Shown: positions 47,540-59,353 of the stretch, piece by piece
Position numbering within the stretch: the first letter of the stretch is position 1
Layout of the letters: every line of letters begins with the position of its first letter
Origin: Eutypa lata
Lineage: Eukaryota; Ascomycota; Sordariomycetes; Xylariales; Diatrypaceae
Assembly: GCA_022661535.1 (NCBI GenBank)
Contig: JAKULF010000011.1
Location: forward strand, 1,302,001-1,366,000
Reading direction: 5' to 3'
Length of the DNA stretch: 64,000 nucleotides
The notes under the pieces: model-generated
What the model was told of the DNA's origin: nothing
What the model saw: only the letters and a program-made list of their open reading frames with translations
The model's database searches: none
Program-made: the position numbers and the translations under genes

Positions 47540-48856
47540 ATGATACCCCCGATCGACGAGGATGTCCTCAAGAATAACCCCGATTTCGAGCGGGTGTACA
47601 AGAAGGTCACCGGCGCGCTTCTGAACCCGGACGGATCTACGAGGGACGATGCCGTTGCTAAGAAGCGAGAGTCTGTTCGTGAGGTTGGTTGTTATTTTCT
47701 ATAGGTCGATGGCTATACATATAGCAGAAGACAGAAAGTGCATTTATTGCGACGTACGTAGCTGACTTCTGATTTGTTTGCTTTGCCGATCTAGGAACTC
47801 AAAGAACACCGTCTAAGAGCAACGAGACGACATATCCTACTACAGGCTATCAAAACCGCCGTACCCTCTTCGTCTCCTGAACCCGCATCAACAACAACAA
47901 CAACAACACAGACAACTGCATCAACAACTTCAGGCAGACCACATCTTCCACACCGAAGAACCAGATCATCATCCTCCTTCTCGACTACGACCACATACTC
48001 TCAACAGCAGCAACAACAACAACCGCCAACGCAAACACCCCTCCCACCAGAGCTACTCGAAATCCTCTTCCTCCTCCCCCCTCTCCTCCGAGAAGCTCCC
48101 TCCCTCCCTTCACCCTCCCTCTCCCTCCTCCTAACCACCGCCCCCCTCTCGCACCTCCCAACCCACTTCCCCATCCTCCTCTCCCACCTCTCATCGCACC
48201 TAACAACAACCGCGACAACGCTAGCGCGGATCCTCCACCCCAGCACCAACAGCTCCTACATCCACCGAACAATCGCCACCCTGCCCGCCACAACCACAAC
48301 CCTCCTCGCAAACCTCACCTCGACCCAAACCGCCCTAACGACGTCCCGGCTCCACGCAACCGCAACCCTCAAAGCAGCCCTCGACAAGAACACCCGCGCC
48401 GTAGCGCAGCTATTGCGTCTGCTCGAGACGAAACACGGCCCGGCGGCGCGCTCGACCGCCCTACGGGCCGAGATGGCCGCCCTCGACGCCCAGACTTGGA
48501 GCTTGGCGGCGCAGGCCCTCCGATGGGACGCCACGGCTTCTTGGTATCCGGCGGAGGCAAGGGGCGCGCTCGCGGGCTACCAGAGGCATTTGGGCGGTGC
48601 GAGGATGAGGATGGCGGATGCGGTTCGGGTGCGGGAGGCGGAGCTGGCGGAGTTTGGGGTCGTGGTGGTGATGCATGGGGAGGAGGGAGATGAAGGGGAT
48701 GGGGGACAGGATGAGGGGAGGAGTGCAGGTAATCATAACAACAATAATATGAGTCAGAAGGAGAAGACGCTGCGCGAGATGGCGAGGGTGTATAATGAGA
48801 TGGAGGGGAAGATGGTGGAGGTTAAGGCGGATTTGGAGAGGTTGGGGATGAGCTGA
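47540..48856 (+). CDS. Conserved fungal protein of unknown function, two exons
   Basis: Exons are 47540-47683 and 47795-48856, in phase, and give 401 residues. The start is well supported: MIPPIDEDVLKNNPDFERVY leads into a helical segment (LLNPDGSTRDDAVAKKRESV, then EELKEHRLRATRRHILLQAI). The middle is Thr/Ser/Gln-rich low-complexity sequence with a seven-Gln run. A Leu-rich helical region (PLPPELLEILFLLPPLL) and a long alanine-rich helix (about 230-310) follow. The last helix (EKTLREMARVYNEMEGKMVEV) looks like coiled coil. The N-terminal block resembles conserved fungal hypothetical proteins I cannot name. The donor GTTGGT is weak, but the join is the only one that keeps the helix intact. 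I assign no function. Confidence 0.7.
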
Positions 48857-49248
48857 TGAATTGAGCTTTTTAGGAGATGGTTCGACATTGGGTGAATTAT
48901 CAGAATACTACTACTACTCGCCAGAGGATGTCCATCCTCAGTGGGAATGGATTTGTCAATATAGAATCCAAAGCATGATAAATGGTTTTTGTCATTGGTT
49001 GATCTAGAGGTATTACACACGTATCGTCTGCTCCTCATATTTACTACAGGTAGCCATTGCTTATATAGCAAGAAAATCCGAGCATAACCCATGGGAAGCA
49101 TGCATTTCCCCTCTTTCGCAGACTTCTATTGTCTAGAACCATATAATACGGAAACGTCCCTCTGGTTTTTGTTTTCATCTTCATCATCTGATCATTCATA
49201 CATCCATACATGCATATACATATACACATACACGCACTCGCACTATAT
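48857..49248. other. Intergenic between convergent genes
   Basis: No gene is seen. ACATAC simple repeats lie at 49197-49230. Confidence 0.6.
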
Positions 49249-50937
49249 CTAACCCTTAACGGCGTAGATAGCCTCGGCCAGGCGGCCGACATTCTCCGTG
49301 GTGATGCCGGCGACGGAGATGCGGCCGTCCTTGGTGGCGTAGACGGAGTGCTCCGCGGCGAGCTTGTCCATGGCGGCGGCGTCGAGGCCCGTGTAGGCGA
49401 ACATGCCGATCTGCGACGTGATGTGCGACCAGTCGTGCTTGCTGCCGAGCTTCTCGAGGTTCTCCTTGAGCAGGGCCCGCATCGTGATGATGCGGTCCGC
49501 CATCTCCTTGACCTCGCCCAGCCACTGCTTGTACAGCGCCGGGTCGTTCAGGATCGCCGACGCGATCCGCGCCCCGTGGATCGGCGGGTTCGAGTACAGC
49601 GGGCGCACCAGGATCTTCACCTGCGAGTCGATCCGCTTCTTCTCCTCGGGCGAGGCCGTCACGATCGAGAAGGCGCCTACGCGCTCGCCGTAGAGACCCT
49701 GTTTGCCAAAGCATTGTTAGCCATTTCCGTCCTATTATTAAGTCTGATATGCTCGAGCGAGATGGAATAGAATATAACGCACCATGTTCTTGGCGAAACT
49801 CTGGCACAAGCTGACATTGTGGCCCTCCTTGACGAAGTGTCGCACGGCGAAGGCATCCTTGTCGGTGTCACCGCTAGCGAAGCCCTGGTAGGCCATGTCG
49901 AAGAAGGCGTAGTGGCCCTGCTGCTTGACGACGTCGCTGATCTCCCGCCACTGCTCCTCGGTGGGGTCCACACCGGTGGGGTTGTGGGCGCAGGCGTGGA
50001 ACAGGAAGATGCTGCCCTTGGGGGCGGCCTTGATGTCGGCGACCATGCCCTCGAAGTCGAGCCCGATCGTCTTCTTGTCGTAGTACCGGTACTGCTCGAC
50101 GCCGAGGCCGGCGTCGCTGAACACCGCCTTGTGGTTCGCCCACGACGGCGTCGGGATGTAGATCTTCTTGTCCCCCGGGTAGAACCGCTGCAGGAAGGCG
50201 GCGCCGATGCGGAGGGCGCCCGTGCCCGAGATCGATTGGGTCACGACGATGCGGTCGAGGGCCGGGGAGTCGGATCCGTACGCGAGCTCGACCGCCGCCT
50301 TGGTGAACTCGGGAACACCCGTGATGCCGGCATATTCCTTGTTGAGGCGCGATGCGATCACCTTCTCTTCGGCCGTGCGGACGGACGGCAGAACGTAGGG
50401 CTTGCCCTTGTCATCTCGGTAGGCACCGACACCTGGATTGGGGAAGAGTTCAGTTTAGCCTGAATGCCATGTACATGGAACGCAATGTAAATAGATAATG
50501 CAATGCAATGCAGCCTTACCGAGATTGATCTTCTTCTCAAACGAGTCGGCCTTGAAAGCTTCGGTAATACCTGTAATTGGATGGTTAGTCATATATATAC
50601 CTAGACATATATCGACACAGAAGACAGCATCGCACATGGCAGATGAATGGAACTTACCAAGAATAGCCTGAACAAGAAAGGGAAAAGAAGGAGAGGTCAG
50701 TAGGTGGCTATTGGAGCTTCACGTTTGTTCCAAACTCACATCCTGTTTGGTCCTGTGGTCAGCATATACAATCACAAACACAGAAACAATCAATTGAGGG
50801 GTTGAAAGACTCACAGGTGGACCTTGGGGCACGTTAGCCCAGGTCGATGCAGCTCGGACAGCTTGGAAGGTGAAGAGGGACGATGGTGCACGACGGGCCG
50901 CTGCTTGGCGGGTCGCGATGCGGAGGGTTGAGAGCAT
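49249..50937 (-). CDS. AAT1: Mitochondrial aspartate aminotransferase, six exons including two micro-exons
   Basis: Exons are 50937-50815, 50742-50740 (3 nt), 50667-50658 (10 nt), 50570-50520, 50432-49783 and 49698-49249, totalling 428 codons plus stop. The presequence is [20 protein letters not shown], then WANVPQGPP. The eukaryotic AAT motif GPPDxILGxTEAF is rebuilt only if GAT (Asp) is its own exon between two introns and GCTATTCTTG is the next. [19 protein letters not shown] follows. PLP-binding Lys277 sits in [14 protein letters not shown], with [13 protein letters not shown] upstream. The enzyme interconverts aspartate and 2-oxoglutarate with oxaloacetate and glutamate in the matrix and serves the malate-aspartate shuttle. 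All introns are GT-AG and 72-87 bp long. Confidence 0.95.
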
Positions 50938-52350
50938 GATGAAGAAGGTGCGTGCGTGTGTGTATATGTAATATCAGATGAAATAACTGCAAGGGAAGGA
51001 AGGTAGATCTATGAGATGCACGCAATGGAGTTTCTCTTGACGTTGGTCGTTAATTACGTATCGCTTAGAAAATTAACTGGCAATGCTAAAAATATGCGAT
51101 GCAATATTTTGTGTATTTTCCGACCTGGCCGAACTTGAGCTGTTTTTTGGAATTATTTCCCAATTCACTCAATTGATCATTCGATGGCTTGCTGTCCTCT
51201 GAGGCGTCTGTGTAGGATTTCTAGTGCTTAAGAAGGGGAAGGGTACCCCCAACTTCCCCAATTAGGTAACTTGAGTGATGACTGGGGTAGGTACTGTAGT
51301 CTTGCGAGATCGGGGATGGCCATAGCGCAAATGTCCCTTAACTATTGTTGGTGCATGGGGTAAAATATTTTAGTGTTAGCCGCATTTGGGCAATTTTTTT
51401 CACTGTTCATCCATGGACAACAATATGAGTCTATTGTTGCCCTCGTCTCTCATTTTCTTCATGAAATACTCCAGCAATGAATGGACTTCCCAGGCTCATC
51501 GCCACGAGGGATTTGTGTTACCCGTGGTACCGGTATTATGGTAATCGATTATGGAATAAGGTCCTGCAGTTCAAATCCTCGGGTGATCTAACGTTTTCAA
51601 GCAAGGACCTTGTAATATACACACAAACCCTTGTTATTATAAAAGCCCCCCCCCCCCTCTGCTTAGCAAGAAAAGACCTTGACGAGATTATGTTCACATA
51701 TAGCCCCTTACCATCGACATATGCGATATCTAAAAATACAAATGAAAATTGCGTGCAAAAGGTGTATACGTTTCGAAAATGGGAGGTAAACCCGAGGTTG
51801 AAGTCATCAACCCATTAAATAAGAGTACTCCTTTTGTAATAAAATGAGATATCTTTTATATTTATTTACTATGTTATATTGCGCCCCTACAAGTTGTAAC
51901 ACCACTTGCGACAAGGAACCCATTCAAAGTATCTCCTATTCAATACAACATCACAGCTTGTGATGGAATACCTACCCTAACGCAAGCCTCGCGGCTTGAT
52001 GAGCAGAAAAAACAGGTCTTGGTCCTACTCTCCTGGATGTCATTTGCGACTCATTCACTGCGCCTTCTGGCGTATCACAGCCTGAGGGTTAATAGATATT
52101 GATTTGTCCTCATTGGAGTTGTGTCACACATCCTAGATGGTGCTTCGCCTAAGGCAGACTCAAGGTGAATTGTCAAAATGGTAACCCCCAGCCCTCCCCG
52201 CGGAGCCTTGTCAGCAACATTCCCCCATATCTTTAACGTCTCCCCCAGATGCGATTCCGCCATGTTTCCTTCTGTCTCCCCTTAAAGTATCTCCTCCACC
52301 AAGTATCTTTACCTAGTATTTTGTTATTCTCATATCATCACATATCATGC
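50938..52350. other. Intergenic
   Basis: This holds the promoter of AAT1 (-) and the upstream region of the HeLo-like/ankyrin locus (+). A B-box-like AGTTCAAATCC at 51568-51578 has no good A-box partner. A C-tract is at 51647-51657. No coding gene is seen. Confidence 0.55.
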
Positions 52351-55300
52351 ATGGCTGAACCCGTAGGAATAGTAGGCACAGCCGCTGGCATTGTCTCGCT
52401 TGGCATACAGACCTACGGTGGTATTGCTGCCTATCTTGACTCCTACAAAGACCGCGAACATGATCTGAAGATAGCAACCGCGCAACTAGCGAACTTGCGG
52501 GGATCATTGGCTATTATTGACCAAGCCAAGCCTCGCTTAGCAACTAAGAGTCACCTCGATACGACTTCACTCGCCTGCTCCATAAAGTCTTGCGAGGACG
52601 AGTTGAAGAAATTGGATGAGTTGCTTCGGCGTCTTAGTAGCTCATCGGCGCCAACCTCAACTTCAGCAATCAAGGACCAAAGGAAGAAGCTTACCTTTCC
52701 ATTTCACCGCCCTAGCCTAACTAAACTTGAGGAAAGCCTTGAAAGAACGAACAATGTGCTACAAACGGTGCTACAATCACTAGAGCTGTAAGGCAACCCT
52801 GCAATTGGTTCGGGCATAATGTTAATGTTATATTGTAGAAACAACACACTCGTAATCCATGACACGATATCCAACATAGATACGAAGATCGATCAGATAA
52901 ACGATGTCAACACCAAGGTAGACGGCATATCCGCCGATATTCTTGTGCTGAAGTCAGATCTTGGGGTCGTCGGTACTCAGGTCAACTCTACCATTGCAGC
53001 AGTACATTCGCGTATTGATGCAGCTATACCAGAGACCACCTCGAGACTGAACAGCATAGAACACGGCGTAACCACGTTGATCGCCCAGTCACCTGAAATC
53101 ATTACAGAGAATGCTCGCGGCATGCAGGAACTCAGTATCGAATTCCACCAACTAGCGACCAAGACAGATCAAAATTCAGCCTCGATCCAAAGTAGTATCA
53201 CATCGATACAGGGCGATACAACTGGAATGTTGACCAGACTCTTGAAAATTGAGGAAGCCTTAGGGATTGGCAATAATATCGAGGAAGTAGATTATCGAAC
53301 TGCATTGCAGCGATTTGTGGCTAAGCCTAGCTATACGAAGCAAATATGCGATGATATTTCCGACGTCCAAGGAATGTATGCTACACATCAATCAGGTTGG
53401 GATAGCCGAAACAACCTAATGAGAGGGTGCCGCTGCCAGCAAGGGCAATACTGGCAATCCAATAAGACCACGCTCTGGCCATTCTGGTTCAGGCAACATT
53501 CCGTCATCCGTGGACACAGGTCTGACTGTAAGTATGCCATCCCTGGCATGACGAAGAAGACTCGATCGTTAGATATCGTCACACAGCTACAATCTTTCAG
53601 CGTCTGGCTTGCAATTTCCATCACAACCGGAGGCAGAGGTCGCAGTATAAGCCCAAAAATTACTTTTCGGCCAGTGGTGCAGGAAAACCAGTCACCAGTC
53701 TTTGAAGTACTTCGATTACTCGGATTTTTTCTATCTAGACAAATCTGGCCAGACGACGAAGTCCATCAAATCACAAGCCTCTCTCAGAAAATCATCTTCC
53801 GTCTATATCAGGAAAAGAAATGTTCACCGTATGAAGTGAATGAAGTGGGCTGGTCTTTCCTTCATTTCTGGGCTACTTTCGTAGCGCACACCGCTCGTCA
53901 ATCTCAATCACTTATTCAACATGAGATTTTTCACGCATATACAAAAAGATTCTTACAAGCCGGTTTGCCAGCAGATATCTGTGACAACTCTGGCCAGTGA
54001 GTACCCCGTTACAATATTCTAGTAGTGTTATTGTCTTTCATCCATTACGGGGTAAATGCTAAAGGTAATGTTATTCTAGTTCTCCTGCTACACGGTATAT
54101 GCAGGTACTTATCCCACCAAATACTGGGCCGGTCCGTCCATTACGGCTCAGAGAATCGACAACTTTACAATTACTGCACGATGTAACACCTGATATCACT
54201 CCGCAGTGGGTTGCACAAGGCGCGAATCGAATATTGATTAACCCGAAGGGTATTACACCCCATACGTCTATTCGGGCATACGCTGAAAGTAAGTTCGAAA
54301 ACGCCCGATAAACTCAGAGAAGGCATTGTAAGACTGAACTAGTATTGAGGCATGGGTTTCGAAGAAATGAGTACTGCTATTGTCATGGGTGACATGAATA
54401 TAGTGCGTCGCCTGTCGATGAATCAAGCTGCATTACTGGAGAGAAGCCGGGAAACTGGCCAAACACCCCTACACCTAGCAGCAACGAACCACGAAGCGCT
54501 CAAAATAATCCTCCACTCAAAGGTGGATGGTATACTTCGTACACTTGATTTTCAGGGTATGAATCCCATTGACTATGCGCTTCAATGGAGCTCTCGTCAA
54601 TGCCAAAATAGGAGTCTATGGACTTCTTGTTCGGCTTGCACTTGTACACATAGTCTCGACTTGCTACTTTCCGTCGACGATTGTTTTGGTATCTGGCTGG
54701 CGAATGACGATTACTCATCATTTCGCAGCCTACTCTTAAGTTCACACGCGTGTAGAACTCGACTCCTTGATGAACTAGTCAATAGATGACACCGGCTGAA
54801 ATCTCTAGCACTGAAGCTCCTCACGAAGGTCGATATAGAATGCTTCAGTCTAAATGAGCCAAAGGTCTTGGACTTCCATGCCCAGCAAGTTGTCCAATGC
54901 CTAACAATAAATGGGTACGAAGTTCCGACAGCCTTATTAGTTGGCGTCGACTCTCGGCGTTTTCCAACGGTCTACCATAAATTATCAGGAATATGCATTG
55001 GTGGTTATAGCGATGATCTTCTAGCTATGCAACTCTTCCAACTTGGATTCCGTGATCTTGATTTGCCCGACCATCGTGGAGCCACGCCACTACAGAAGAC
55101 CATAATGTACCCCTTTCAGAGTCATACGCAACGTTTGGTAATGTGGTTTGTAGAACACGGGGCAGATATTGAGAGTAGCCTCCCAAGTAATTTCAGCAGC
55201 GAAATTTATGACTGTTTCGCCAGGAGGCTTTGTGATGAAGCCGATCAACAACTCATTTCTTCCTGGACTACGGCGCATCACATCTCGAATATCTATATTC

Positions 55301-56043
55301 AATTATGGTGCCAACCACAACACTTTTGTAGTAGTGTTTCATATACGTCAGCTACTCACCGTATTGGACTTATTCAGTTACATGACCTTTGTCAGTGTCA
55401 TTGCACTCATCAAGGTTGCACTCCTGCTTCTTTTATCTTTTTCTATCTTTCCTGGGGGTTCCAAGGCTACATCAGGGGACCTAATCACGTAGCTTCGTAT
55501 ATAGCCGACCATTTTTGCTACCGTTCTATAGACTTTACAGACCATCGCGAAGTCTGCCTCCTATTGCTCCGGGTTCTCACTTTCAACACTCTAGGTCTTA
55601 CACATACATGCTGCCGAGGTGGTAAAAAACCCATTCAAAGGAGTCCCGAAGAGCTCGAAGAGATCTTCGACGAAGAGCGGGAAATGATCGGGCTACTGGA
55701 GAACCTGATGGAGGAGTTCGGAGGGAAACTCGACGAACTTAACCTTGGGTTCACGGAGTTCTTGACTTCTTACTGGGGTCCTCGCATGCACGATGTGCTC
55801 GCCGAGCTCCACGCCGCTGAGCTGACCGAGGAAGAAATGCGAGCTGCTGAGAGCATAGGAGTCACGTGGCATGATGAGAGTCCTCCCCTTGAGGAGTTAG
55901 AGGAGGAGGAGGAGGAGGAGGAGGAGGAGGAGGAGGAAGAGGAGGAAGAGGAAGATGACATAATATCTAGGGACCAGATGGAATACTGGGTACGGGAACT
56001 GAACAAAATCGTTGAAAGGAATGGGATTCCGCCTATTTCTTAG
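52351..56043 (+). pseudogene. Disrupted HeLo-like/coiled-coil/ankyrin protein gene
   Basis: Intact introns join 52351-52787, 52839-53996 and 54080 onward. The N-terminal segment MAEPVGIVGTAAGIVSLGIQ resembles the HeLo-like N-terminal domain of fungal STAND and cell-death proteins. A coiled-coil region with heptads of Ile/Leu/Val follows (52860-53280), then ankyrin-type sequence. Lesions: a TAA at 54309-54311 after AESKFENAR; a one-base shift at about 54354-54359, where LVLRHGF and EEMSTAIVMGD belong together but sit in different frames; and a TGA at 54787-54789 between LLDELVNR and HRLKSLALKLL, which read on in one frame. The first two could be skipped if a 61-bp stretch (54289-54349, GTAAGT...TTGAG) is an intron, but the TGA cannot. 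The last part (54868-56043) ends in a Glu-run tail. It is an inactivated self/non-self type gene, or two truncated products. Confidence 0.65.
55900..55955 (+). repeat. GAG trinucleotide run encoding polyglutamate
   Basis: Repeated GAG/GAA codons encode an unbroken run of about 18 Glu near the end of the disrupted ankyrin gene. Confidence 0.9.
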
Positions 56044-57105
56044 ATTCAGAAAAGGGCCTTTGGAAGCTTGCCCTTGGGATTGCAACTATTTATTCCTTAT
56101 AGGAACTCCCTTCTCCATTTTACTGAATTCAGTATCTATACTTTCAACCCTATGTTTTCCAATGTGTTGATCGGACTCTAGACCTGGTCAAATATGTGAT
56201 GAAAACTAATATGCTGAAGACCGCACTCAATTAAAACTTCGGTGTGTATTATTGTCTAGTTAAATCGTTAATTAGGTATCGGTCTTTTTTTAAGCTCGAG
56301 TGTGGGTTGTCACGATACCCCACTCAAACCAATGTACGTCGGCAACTCTTCTCAATCTTCGGACTGTGACAGAATTGACTGATAGCAAAATTCCATCTCA
56401 AGACCTTAGCAGCTCACGGACCTCCAGCCCTACGATGTAGTAGGACTAATTAACCGCTTCACTGATGAAACATGGATGAGCTGTCTATCGTGCATGATCG
56501 ACATCCGACCACCATGCGTTCCAATGCGGCTGATTCAAGAGCGCTGCGGGACCCACTTACCCCGGATTTTGAAATCGTGGATCGCGGGGACTATAGAGGG
56601 GGCCTGTGAGCCGGGTAAAAACGCCATTCGCAACCTCTACCGTCCTGGGATCATGTAACAAACGTCGTCTATAGTCCTTTATAGTACGGTCGAGTCGACT
56701 ATACGAACTGCCGTCTCCCCAGCGTCGTGTCTCATGAAGGTCGCACTCGGGCGATCGGCATCGCTTCTTTCCCTTTTCTGAGCCCCCATCTCTGATACCA
56801 GGCTCGCGTTCATGCGTCGAAAAGGTCAACGAGGTAGCATTCGGTCGGCCGAGGGCGGGAATGCCCTCCCGAGCCGACCGCAGGCAATGGGGGGAGATTT
56901 GTCTTGATAAATGCGTCGTCGCAGCCGCCAACATCTCCCATTCTGCCTGCAAGCGAAAAGTTCTCCATCCACAATTCGCACGCAAGCAACGCGTGATGCT
57001 GCATTCCCACAGCAGGCCTTGCTTCGAAGCAGTTGGATAGTCACTCGTTCGTCTTTTCTCTTTTTTCCCCTCAGTGGAAATACTATTGCCTGTTATTTAC
57101 CTACT
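56044..57105. other. Intergenic
   Basis: No gene is seen. Open frames at 56476-57044 on both strands have no motifs. The last 150 bp is pyrimidine-rich and probably the leader of the 7-TM gene. Confidence 0.55.
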
Positions 57106-58594
57106 ATGTCGACTTCTGCTACAACCGATATATTGGAGGATAACCCCATCGACGGCGTCGTGGTGGTACTCCCGGCACAGCCCCACGATGATTACGGCCC
57201 GCAGGTCAACCTCACCCTCTGGACCCTCAGCGCCGTGGCTGCCATATGGCTCGCGGTGCGGGTCTATTGCAAGTTTGCGAGACGCAGGGGCTTGTGGTGG
57301 GATGATTATGTCCTCATCGCGTCCTGGGTACGTTGATTCAACTAGTCTGTGTGCTCAAGTACGAAGGCGTCGAGTTCGTCTCCGCTATCTCCTATTATTT
57401 ATTCATCGTCTTCGTTATTGTCGTCACTACCAGGTCTGCCGTATTATACGAGGTAGAGCAACTCGCTGATGAGCCAATGTAGCTTGTCCTACAACTAGGC
57501 AACGCCGCCATGTCAATAGCGGTCCGATTTGATTTCGGGAAGCATAACTACGATGTTCACCCAGACAATTGGCCCACAATGCTTCTTGCTTTGAGCTTCA
57601 CGGGATCTTTCATGATCATCGGGGCCGCGTGGAGCAAGAGCTCGTTCGCCATCTCTCTGCTTCGCATCTCTACCGGGTGGACCAGGGTACTCATCTGGTT
57701 CATCATTATCTCGGTCAACGTCATCTTAGGCCTCAGTGCTCTGTTTACTTGGATCCGCTGCTGGCCCCTGCAGAAGATGTGGATCTCCTCCCTGGAGGGA
57801 TCGTGCTGGTCTCGCTGGATCACCCTCCATTATAACATGTTCACTGCCGGTACGTGTCACCGCGACGTATGAGGATGGTCCTACATATAAGATGCTGACT
57901 ATTATTGTGCAAAAGCATACTCTGGTGCGATGGACATCGTGCTCGCTCTTCTACCTTGGAAGATGCTGTGGCAGCTCCCCATGAACAAGAAAGAAAAGTT
58001 CGGCGCTCTTGCTGCTATGAGCATGGGTGTATTGTAAGTTCCCTTTGGTTCAATACTCTACATACTGCCACTGACTTCTGTATAAAGTGCGGGAGTTACT
58101 TCAATCATCAAGGTGCAGACCATTCCAGGGTCAGGCAGTGGGGACATTGGTCAGTACTCACTGAGCTATACACACGGGCACAGTTTAAGATTCTAATATA
58201 CACAATAGTTGATTCGGTCCAACTGATCATCCTGGGCGGCGCCGAGATCGTCGTGACTATTATCGCATCCTCGATCCCGATTCTACGGGCGCTAGCAAGG
58301 GATCGAGGAATGCGAACAGGTCAGCACTTCGCCCTCGACGCCACCCCTAGCATCAGCTGGTCTAGGCGGCGATCATCCCGAACCCGCAATAGTCGTGGTT
58401 CCCTAGATGTCCCTGAGATGGCCCAGTCTGAGGTAGATAGGGGTAGCCAGGACAACAATGGACAAGACCGACAGACTTCAAAGCGAGTCTGGTATAAGAG
58501 CAGGAAACAGGTCAAATGTCTTTCCCAGATCGTCGAAGTGGATGAGACACAATCGAGGAACAGGGATTCAGGGGTTGACGTCAGTCCCGTGTGA
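57106..58594 (+). CDS. Seven-transmembrane fungal 'rhodopsin-like' integral membrane protein, five exons
   Basis: Exons are 57106-57327, 57483-57849, 57916-58033, 58088-58149 and 58209-58594. All phases agree and give 384 residues. Seven hydrophobic helices are visible: VNLTLWTLSAVAAIWLAVRV, YVLIASWLVLQLGNAAMSIA, MLLALSFTGSFMIIGAAW, RVLIWFIIISVNVILGLSAL, GAMDIVLALLPWKML, FGALAAMSMGVFAGVTSIIK and LIILGGAEIVVTIIASSIPI. The motifs (W-W-D-D-Y after helix 1, FGKH, SIPILRALARD after helix 7) are those of the large fungal family annotated as Fung_rhodopsin and related to PTH11-like receptors. The C-terminal tail is long, Ser/Arg-rich and cytosolic. There is no CFEM domain at the N-terminus. These proteins sit in the plasma membrane and are thought to sense surface or host cues; the ligand is unknown. 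The fourth intron has an unusual GTCAGT donor. Confidence 0.85.
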
Positions 58595-59353
58595 ATCAAT
58601 GCTTAGTCCATTAAGGCGTCCTGCATCTACGGACGACAGATGAAGGTTGGATTTGGGGGTGGAAATCTCCTCTTTTTTTTTCAGCAATGAAGGTTGATGG
58701 CGTTCAAGTCGATTCGGCATGGGGCGCCAGTAGGATCTTTTATGTATATTATTAAGGGGTTTTCGGTAACGTGGATGGATCGCGATTCAAAATGGGATGT
58801 TGTGGGGCACTTAAAAAGGGGTTTAGTTACGGAGTCATGTATCTACGAGTTCGATTTTCCAATTATGACAATTATTATGATGCGACGCAGCGCTCGATCT
58901 TTAAATGCACACATTTAGGCAACGCTAATCATATGAAGGTTGCTTGGTGTACCATGCCGAGGAATATTCTTGTTTGGGTAAGGAGTAGTGCTAGAAGAGA
59001 GCTAATTAAGATTGTAACAAAGGATACACCGTACAATATAATGAGCTAGTAGTGTCCATCCTTTGTGGTTGTGAAGTCATCCTCACTTGTCGTCGAATTC
59101 TCAACTGTTTGCAGTAAGAACAAGGAATGTGGTGCAAAGATACTCATGAACATAAGTGATTAAACCTTATGAACGCCGCTTTGAGAATAGAAGTCCAACC
59201 TTAGCCAACCCCAATTATCCCTTATTCCTAATAACGATTTAGTATCCCATGACAGGGTGCTTAATTTGCTTTACATAAGACACTGGGTCTTCGCGACTGA
59301 GAATACGATATACTTTCAATAATCAAGCACTTCCTCACCGCCAACTACAACCC
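58595..59353. other. Intergenic
   Basis: No gene is seen. Two short overlapping open frames (58694-59049) have no motif and no consistent splice sites. Confidence 0.55.

Noticed and set aside
51568..51578. B-box-like AGTTCAAATCC
   Set aside because: No A-box at a suitable distance and no cloverleaf.
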